Source of the DNA: an uncultured Acidimicrobiales bacterium
GTDB taxonomy: Bacteria > Actinomycetota > Acidimicrobiia > Acidimicrobiales > SZUA-35
DNA length: 64,000 nt
NCBI GenBank assembly: GCA_937958015.1
Contig: CALGOA010000050.1
Coordinates: 1-64,000, forward strand
Direction: 5' to 3'
The position numbers and the translations under genes are program-made. This document shows, piece by piece, positions 58,277-64,000 of this stretch. The notes beneath the pieces were generated by a model. That model worked only from the letters and a program-made list of their open reading frames with translations. It was not told the DNA's origin and searched no databases. Numbering within the stretch: position 1 is the first letter of the stretch; each line of letters opens with the position of its first letter.

Positions 58277-58593
58277 GCTTCGATCAGGAATGGCTCGACC
58301 AGGCCATCGAAGCCACCGCGGCCAGAGTTGAGACGGGGTTGGCTGGCACGGCGGCAATCCTGATCGGCAAGACCGTGCAGATTTCCTTTGGAATCGCGGA
58401 CGGCCGCATCGTTGCTCTCGGCGATGGCGAACCCGCCTGCGAACTGCCGTTCACGAAGGTGCAGATGGAGTCCTACCTCGCCGGTGAGATGAAGTTGGCT
58501 GTGGCGTATATGCGGGGCGACTTCAAACCGACCGGTTCCACCGGTTCGATCCTCGCCGCTATCGACGCGCTCGATGCTCTAGCACAGAGCTGA
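58273..58593 (+). CDS. SCP2 sterol-binding domain protein
   Basis: LPFTKVQMESYLAGEMKLAVAYMRGDFKPTGSTGSILA. Confidence 0.75.
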   Translation: MSFDQEWLDQAIEATAARVETGLAGTAAILIGKTVQISFGIADGRIVALGDGEPACELPFTKVQMESYLAGEMKLAVAYMRGDFKPTGSTGSILAAIDALDALAQS

Positions 58594-58599
58594 GGTCGG

Positions 58600-59451
58600 T
58601 TACCCGGCCCGTTGGGCTGTGGAAAGTTCACTCCAGCTGATCAGACGGGCGTTGGAGCGGTGCAAGAGTGCCCGGAAACCCCAGTCGTGCGAGACGAGGT
58701 GGGCATCACCAACCCGGGCGGCCCAGTGTGGCGTGAGCGCCCGAAGCTCGGGCGAGTCAGCCGCGGGCCGAGCCACGATCTCGGTCACACCCGGCTGTAG
58801 GTCGCGGAGCGCGTCAGCTGCGGCTTCGCGGACGTCACGTCCGGTGGGGGCCTGAATCACCCGATCGGGGGTGAGGACCCCTTCGTCGGCCGCCAGTTCC
58901 CGGGCGGGGAAGCCCAGGTCGACCGATGGGTCTGGCAACCGGATCGGCAGGTTGTGACCCAGGGCGACATCGAGGAAGGCATCGAAGAACTCGGGTCGAT
59001 ACGCGAGCGCATCGAGATGGGAGGTAAGGAACCGAGGGGTAAGGCCCCATTGGATCGCCCGTCCGATCTGCGCCCGACATTCCTTGAGGACCTCCGGCGT
59101 GTCGGCATGTTCCAGCAGATCCTCGACCGTGGAAGGCAACGCACCGGCCCCGTCGTTCAGCGACGGCCCGTGGGTGAGCGAACCCCACCGATAGGACTGG
59201 GGTGCACAATTCAACGTGAGTTCGATTCCCACGGTGGTGCCGAGCGTGGCGATCGCCGCTGCCCCTCCGGCTGCCCAAGGGCAGGGAACCTGTAGCGCGG
59301 TCGACATTGCCAGGGGTTGGCGACCGGATTGTGCGACCAGCGCGTTGGTGATTGCATCGTTGCCGGCGTTCGATGCGCCCAATCCGTCGACGGTCACCAG
59401 GACGAGGCGCTCGTCGGGGCCATAACCAAGTCGATGCGAGAGAGCGGTCAC
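58600..59451 (-). CDS. ChbG/YdjC-like deacetylase
   Basis: GIELTLNCAPQSYRW; PRFLTSHLDALAYRPEFFDAFLDVA. Confidence 0.75.
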   Translation of the reverse strand: MTALSHRLGYGPDERLVLVTVDGLGASNAGNDAITNALVAQSGRQPLAMSTALQVPCPWAAGGAAAIATLGTTVGIELTLNCAPQSYRWGSLTHGPSLNDGAGALPSTVEDLLEHADTPEVLKECRAQIGRAIQWGLTPRFLTSHLDALAYRPEFFDAFLDVALGHNLPIRLPDPSVDLGFPARELAADEGVLTPDRVIQAPTGRDVREAAADALRDLQPGVTEIVARPAADSPELRALTPHWAARVGDAHLVSHDWGFRALLHRSNARLISWSELSTAQRAG

Positions 59452-59475
59452 GAGTGGAATCTACCCAGCCAGACC

Positions 59476-60015
59476 TCAGCTGATGGGCTGGTCGGGGCCA
59501 TCGCAGTTCGCCCACAGTCCGACCGGGGCCGCCCGGGCCTCGTTTCGCAGGTCGATGAACTGACTCTGGAATGTGGTGTTCGGTTCGAAGAAGAGGGTGT
59601 CGGCGAAGCCGTTGGCGACCATCCACTCGTTTACGAAGAGATCATCGTCGGTTCGGTAGACATAGAGAAGAAGCCGACCGAATCGGTCCCGCGACTCTTG
59701 GTCACGGACCAACCGGACACTGGATCCAACCGGCAACAGGCCTTTGAGAGCGGTGCTGGCTTCGACGCCGAAACACTGAACTGGCGTGTCTCGGCTGACC
59801 GACTCGGGCGTGTCTATGCCGATGAGCCGCACCCGTTCCTGCTGCCCATCGATGATCAGGTCGATCGTGTCGCCGTCGATCACCCACTCGACCTCTCCTA
59901 CCTCGGGTGATGCGGCGATGGCACCCGAGTTGTTCTCTGCGCCCCGGACCCACAGAACGATCGCTACTGCAGCTGCAGCGAACGCAAGGAGAGTGGCGAG
60001 ACGCAGCGACTTCAC
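59476..60015 (-). CDS. Thermonuclease (SNase) family protein
   Basis: WVIDGDTIDL, VRLIGIDTPES, DRFGRLLLYVY, VNEWMVANGFA. Confidence 0.9.
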   Translation of the reverse strand: MKSLRLATLLAFAAAAVAIVLWVRGAENNSGAIAASPEVGEVEWVIDGDTIDLIIDGQQERVRLIGIDTPESVSRDTPVQCFGVEASTALKGLLPVGSSVRLVRDQESRDRFGRLLLYVYRTDDDLFVNEWMVANGFADTLFFEPNTTFQSQFIDLRNEARAAPVGLWANCDGPDQPIS

Positions 60016-60245
60016 GCTGCCAGTTTGGCGCGGTGTGGGGGAGTGGCGGCCGAAGGGGCGGACTCTTGGCCGGTGCCGGTGCTGAAACTGAGTTCCAGAG
60101 TCATCTGTGCCGGTTCGGTCTGATGGGCCGAAAGGATGGCCCGGGCCCGGGCGAGGCCCGCCTTGCCAATACGACGGGTTTCATCGGACAGTTCCCATGG
60201 GTAGAGGGTGCGGGTGGGGGCGAGGCGGAGGTGTGTTTGCTGCAT
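60012..60245 (-). CDS. Small hypothetical protein overlapping SNase gene start
   Basis: 77-aa ORF, start-stop overlap. Confidence 0.45.
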   Translation of the reverse strand: MQQTHLRLAPTRTLYPWELSDETRRIGKAGLARARAILSAHQTEPAQMTLELSFSTGTGQESAPSAATPPHRAKLAA

Positions 60246-60320
60246 GTATCCATCATGCAGGAGGGGTGTGACAGAGTTAGTTTCACCTGTTCACAGCCCT
60301 TTTCGGCCAAAACTGGAACA

Positions 60321-60344
60321 CCCGCCCGGCCGAAGCCGGGCGGG
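60321..60344 (-). terminator. GC-rich hairpin downstream of TRAP operon
   Basis: CCCGCCCGGC-CGAA-GCCGGGCGGG perfect 10-bp stem. Confidence 0.7.
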
Positions 60345-60366
60345 CATCTCTTGGGAGGAGAACCAG

Positions 60367-61842
60367 CTAATTATTCTGAATGATGCCGGGTAACCAGAGC
60401 GCCAGCTGTGGAATCAACACCACAAGGAGGAGGCCAACGACCTGCAGTCCCATGAACTGGAACATGCCGGCGTAGATGTCCTTGAGGTCCCAGTGCGGTG
60501 CCACTCCTTTGAGGAAGTAGGCCGATAGGGCCACCGGCGGCGATAGCCAGGCTGTCTGCAGCGTGACGGCCACCAGAATGCCGAACCAGAGCTTGTTGAA
60601 GCCGTAGGCATCGACGACCGGCAAGAGGATCGGCACGAAGATCAGAACGATCGGCACCCACTCGAGCGGCCAGGCCAACACGAAGATCAACGCCAGGATG
60701 AGGAACAGCATGATCGACCAGTGGAAGTCGAGGTCGACCAACGCCTCCGCCATGTACGACGCACTTCCTGCGGTGGAGAACACCGCACCAAAGAAGTTCG
60801 ACGCAACGACGAGGATCATGATCATCGAGGTTGTTGACAGGGTGGCCCGGAGGCTTCCGGTCATCATCTTCAAATTGAGATTGCCCGTGACGAGCGCCAG
60901 CAGGAATGCGCCGAGCGCACCCATCGCTGAACCCTCGGTGGCGGTAGCAACACCGGCCAGAATCGAACCGAGCGTGGCCGCAATGAGGACCACGGGAGGG
61001 ATGATTCCGATCACGATCTCTTTGATGACAGCCGCCCCCTGCAGCGTGCGCTCCGATTCCGCCAGCGGCGGACCCAGTTCAGGATTCTTGTACGACCTGA
61101 TCATTGCGTATGCGATGTACAGGCCGGACAGGATGAGTCCCGGGAAGATCGCAGCAGCAAAGAGGTCGAGGACGCTCTCACCCAGCTGGGGACCCATCAC
61201 GACCAGCATGATGCTGGGCGGGATCAAGATTCCCAGAGTGCCGCCGGCGGTGATCGCCCCAGCGGACAGGCGAGTGTCGTAGCCACTCTTGGTCATCGAT
61301 GGGATCGCCATCAAACCGATCAGCGTCACCGAAGCACCAACGATGCCGGTTGCGGCAGCGAAGATGGTGGCGGCCGAGATAACGGCGAGATACAGCGAAC
61401 CCCGGAGGTTCGCCATCGATAACTGGAGCGCTCGGAAGAGTCGGTCCATGAGGCCTGCCTGTTCGAGCAGGTACCCCATGAAGACGAACAATGGGATCGC
61501 CGCCAGCGTCACCTCGTCCATCGTGCCGAACGACTGCAGGGTGAACAGGTTGAACACCGTGTCGCCGAGGGCCCAGTAGCCGAACGCAAAACTGACCACC
61601 ATCAGGGTCTGGGCTATGGGAAAGCCCAGCACGATGGCGCCGAAGAGGGTGAAGAGCATCAGCAGGCCGATGAACTCGCCGTCGACGTCGGGTAGCGGAT
61701 TCGGAACGAACCGAAACACGACGAGAACAACTGCCACTATCACAGCCAAGCTGCCGAGGATCACCGGCATCTCAGGAGCGGGGCGTCCAGATCCATTGGA
61801 TCCGGAGGCGGTTGAGGCGTAGGACTTTTCGCTAGTCACCAC
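60367..61842 (-). CDS. TRAP transporter large permease (DctM-like)
   Basis: Multi-TM; LLMLFTLFGAIVLGFPIAQTLM; LIPPSIMLVVMG. Confidence 0.93.
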   Translation of the reverse strand: MVTSEKSYASTASGSNGSGRPAPEMPVILGSLAVIVAVVLVVFRFVPNPLPDVDGEFIGLLMLFTLFGAIVLGFPIAQTLMVVSFAFGYWALGDTVFNLFTLQSFGTMDEVTLAAIPLFVFMGYLLEQAGLMDRLFRALQLSMANLRGSLYLAVISAATIFAAATGIVGASVTLIGLMAIPSMTKSGYDTRLSAGAITAGGTLGILIPPSIMLVVMGPQLGESVLDLFAAAIFPGLILSGLYIAYAMIRSYKNPELGPPLAESERTLQGAAVIKEIVIGIIPPVVLIAATLGSILAGVATATEGSAMGALGAFLLALVTGNLNLKMMTGSLRATLSTTSMIMILVVASNFFGAVFSTAGSASYMAEALVDLDFHWSIMLFLILALIFVLAWPLEWVPIVLIFVPILLPVVDAYGFNKLWFGILVAVTLQTAWLSPPVALSAYFLKGVAPHWDLKDIYAGMFQFMGLQVVGLLLVVLIPQLALWLPGIIQNN

Positions 61843-62440
61843 GGGCGGGCCTCCAGGTCTCTTCGAAGTAGGCCCGAACCGACTTCACGTATTCGGAAAC
61901 CGACTGCAGCGTCCAGAGGGCAAGACCCAATGGCAGCATCGCTTTGAGAGGCCAGATTGGACCTCGCCACGGGCTCTGAATCACACGTTCACGCTGTTCG
62001 AATGATCTCCAAGCAAACTCGGTACTGACTTTGATGGCGATCAGCATGACGGGAATGAAGAACACCGCATAGGTGATCAGGTCCACCAGCGACTGGCGCT
62101 TGACGCCCCAGTTTCGGTAGACGAAGTCGGTCCGAATGTGACCGCTGTTCTTCAAGGTGTAGGCGGCGCCAAGGAGGAAATGGGTGGCGTAGATCATGTA
62201 CGCAACATCCGAGGCCCACCGTGTGGACTGATCGAAGAGGGAGCGACGAATCGCCTCAAAGGCCAGAACTGCCATGAGTGGCAGGACGAGCCATGCGACG
62301 ACTCGTCCTGTCCACTCACTGAGCAGAGCTATCCAGCCAATATTGCCCCCGTCGGTGTTCCACGGTTCGGCAATGCCTTCTGCTTCCTCATCGACCTCGA
62401 CGCCGTATCTAGCGGCTACTTCGTGGTCGGTGTTGGTCAC
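61832..62440 (-). CDS. TRAP transporter small permease (DctQ-like)
   Basis: TM segments, position between DctM and DctP genes. Confidence 0.9.
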   Translation of the reverse strand: MTNTDHEVAARYGVEVDEEAEGIAEPWNTDGGNIGWIALLSEWTGRVVAWLVLPLMAVLAFEAIRRSLFDQSTRWASDVAYMIYATHFLLGAAYTLKNSGHIRTDFVYRNWGVKRQSLVDLITYAVFFIPVMLIAIKVSTEFAWRSFEQRERVIQSPWRGPIWPLKAMLPLGLALWTLQSVSEYVKSVRAYFEETWRPARGD

Positions 62441-63690
62441 GGAGTCTGGCCGACCTTTTCGGGGAAGTAGGTCTCACCGATGTTCTGGTAGAGCTCGGTG
62501 ATGGTGAGGCGATACGGCATCACCTTGTCGGCGTAGGCCTGCTGGGAGTCACGGACCTCCTTGAAGAAGGCGTCGCCGGCTTCAAGTTCGGCGGCAACAT
62601 CGTTCCAGGCGTTGATGAATTCGGAATAGAACTCGGGCGGCGTGGTGTAGATGTTGATGCCGTCGGCCTGGTAGTCGGCGACCGCCTGGGCGTTGACCGT
62701 GATCGACAGGTTCTGGCTGTCAACGATCGTGGCCTGAGTGGCGACGAGGATCATCTCCTGGAGGTCGGCGGGCAGTTCGTTCCACCAGTCCAGATCGAGC
62801 AGGAGTTCACCGATATCGGTGGACTGGTGCAGGCCCTGGAGGTAGTAGTTGCTCCACACGTCGCTCAGGCCGAGTGCCTGGTCATCGGCCGGACTGATCC
62901 ATTCGGCGCCTTCGATGATGCCGCTCTGGGCCGACGGGACGATGTCGCCGCCGGGCATGGCGATCGCTTCAAGGCCGAGTCGGTTGAACGTGAGTCCGGG
63001 CAGGCCGGGAGGTGAACGGAACTTGAGGCCCTGGACGTCGGCGACCGTACGGATCGGCTCGTTGAACCAACCGAAGGGGTCCGGACCCATCGGCATCATG
63101 GGCAGGGGCTTCACGTTCACGCCGATTTCTTCGGTGTACAGACGTTCGTACAGCTCGAGGCCACCGCCGTCGTACATCCACGCAAGGCTGGTCGACTGGT
63201 CCATGCCGGTGGAGCCCACGGGCGGGTTGGAGAACAGCGCGGCCGAGTCGCTCTTGCCGGTCCAGTAGTTGGACCAGGCCATACCAACCGGCACAACACC
63301 GGCATCGACGGCGTCGAGGATTTCGAGGGCGCCGACGACACCGCCGGAGGGTACGACCTCGGGCTGGAGGCGCCCGCCCGACATCAGCTCAAGGCGCTCG
63401 CCCCACTTGATGACAAGGCCGTGGTACACCGATGAGGCCGGAACACCGGTCTGAACGGTGAATTCGATGACTTCGCCACCGTCCTGAACCAGGTCGACCG
63501 GTTCGTCGCCGTCATCACCGTCGTCGGAGGAGTCGTCCCCACCGTCGTCGGAGGAGTCGTCGTTGTTCTGGTTGGCGTCGGCGTTGTCATCGACAGCGCC
63601 GCCGGTGCATGCAGCTGCTCCCAATGCGAGCGCAAGCAGCACTGCGAGAAGCCGGAGCAGTCTGCTCCTGGCGGAAAGTGGACGATTCAT
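62437..63690 (-). CDS. TRAP transporter substrate-binding lipoprotein (DctP-like)
   Basis: LGAAAC lipobox; KWGERLELMSGGRLQPEVVPSGGVVGALEILDAVDAG. Confidence 0.92.
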   Translation of the reverse strand: MNRPLSARSRLLRLLAVLLALALGAAACTGGAVDDNADANQNNDDSSDDGGDDSSDDGDDGDEPVDLVQDGGEVIEFTVQTGVPASSVYHGLVIKWGERLELMSGGRLQPEVVPSGGVVGALEILDAVDAGVVPVGMAWSNYWTGKSDSAALFSNPPVGSTGMDQSTSLAWMYDGGGLELYERLYTEEIGVNVKPLPMMPMGPDPFGWFNEPIRTVADVQGLKFRSPPGLPGLTFNRLGLEAIAMPGGDIVPSAQSGIIEGAEWISPADDQALGLSDVWSNYYLQGLHQSTDIGELLLDLDWWNELPADLQEMILVATQATIVDSQNLSITVNAQAVADYQADGINIYTTPPEFYSEFINAWNDVAAELEAGDAFFKEVRDSQQAYADKVMPYRLTITELYQNIGETYFPEKVGQTP

Positions 63691-63743
63691 GGTGGGTTCC
63701 CCTTAGTGATGATGTTCGTAAACCCACCCTGATGCCAGAATGG

Positions 63744-63762
63744 GTTTCCACCATATGGAAAC
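63744..63762. promoter_or_regulatory. Candidate IclR operator 1: GTTTCCA-CCATA-TGGAAAC
   Basis: Perfect 7-bp arms in divergent promoter region. Confidence 0.6.
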
Positions 63763-63805
63763 TTCACCAAGGGTGTCAGCGATGATTGAACCGAGCCCTT
63801 TGTTG

Positions 63806-63820
63806 TTCCACATAGTGGAA
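63806..63820. promoter_or_regulatory. Candidate IclR operator 2: TTCCAC-ATA-GTGGAA
   Basis: Perfect 6-bp arms; shares TTCCA-N5-TGGAA with operator 1. Confidence 0.6.
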
Positions 63821-63919
63821 TGTGTATACCAATCGGTTGTAAACTCGCATATGTGGTTTGCTCTGTCAATCGAATCAGTGACACCTGACACGAAATTTCA
63901 ACTTCCACTGGAGAACCCA

Positions 63920-64000
63920 TGGCGGTAGCCAATTCGAGCCCCGACGCCCCGAAAGGGACCCAGGCCATCACGAGGGCGCTCGACGTCCTCGAGTGCTTCA
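63920..64000 (+). CDS. IclR family regulator, 3' truncated by window edge
   Basis: MAVANSSPDAPKGTQAITRALDVLECF, typical IclR N-terminus. Confidence 0.78.

Overview
High-GC actinobacterial chromosome segment (gene content suggests an Acidimicrobiia-like lineage; inference). It is gene-dense, with about 63 CDS and no rRNA, tRNA, CRISPR array or intact transposase that I could support. Main blocks: (1) 5'-truncated giant secreted beta-helix/Ig surface protein; (2) add plus ABC exporter operon; (3) deoA-cdd-upp-purK nucleoside/purine cluster; (4) gpsA-cofC(fbiD)-PIG-L cluster; (5) two tandem paralogous lipoproteins; (6) ABC exporter, LuxR-type regulator and Ca-binding-repeat surface protein; (7) SOS mutasome split into imuA'-imuB and dnaE2 about 10 kb apart, each preceded by a CGAAC-N4-GTTCG LexA-type box; (8) larE-larB-larC followed by alcohol dehydrogenase and aldo/keto reductase genes; (9) duplicated MgtE-like membrane protein next to a duplicated PhoU/TrkA_C-like protein; (10) NfeD-slipin, mca, and a TRAP transporter divergent from an IclR regulator. 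The most unusual signal is a small repetitive element carried in-frame and in the same reading phase in both imuB (N-terminus) and dnaE2 (internal linker), plus a second, different duplicated palindromic insert in dnaE2. This looks like intragenic mobile-repeat invasion of the error-prone polymerase genes. All calls come from reading the sequence and supplied translations; no database search was run.
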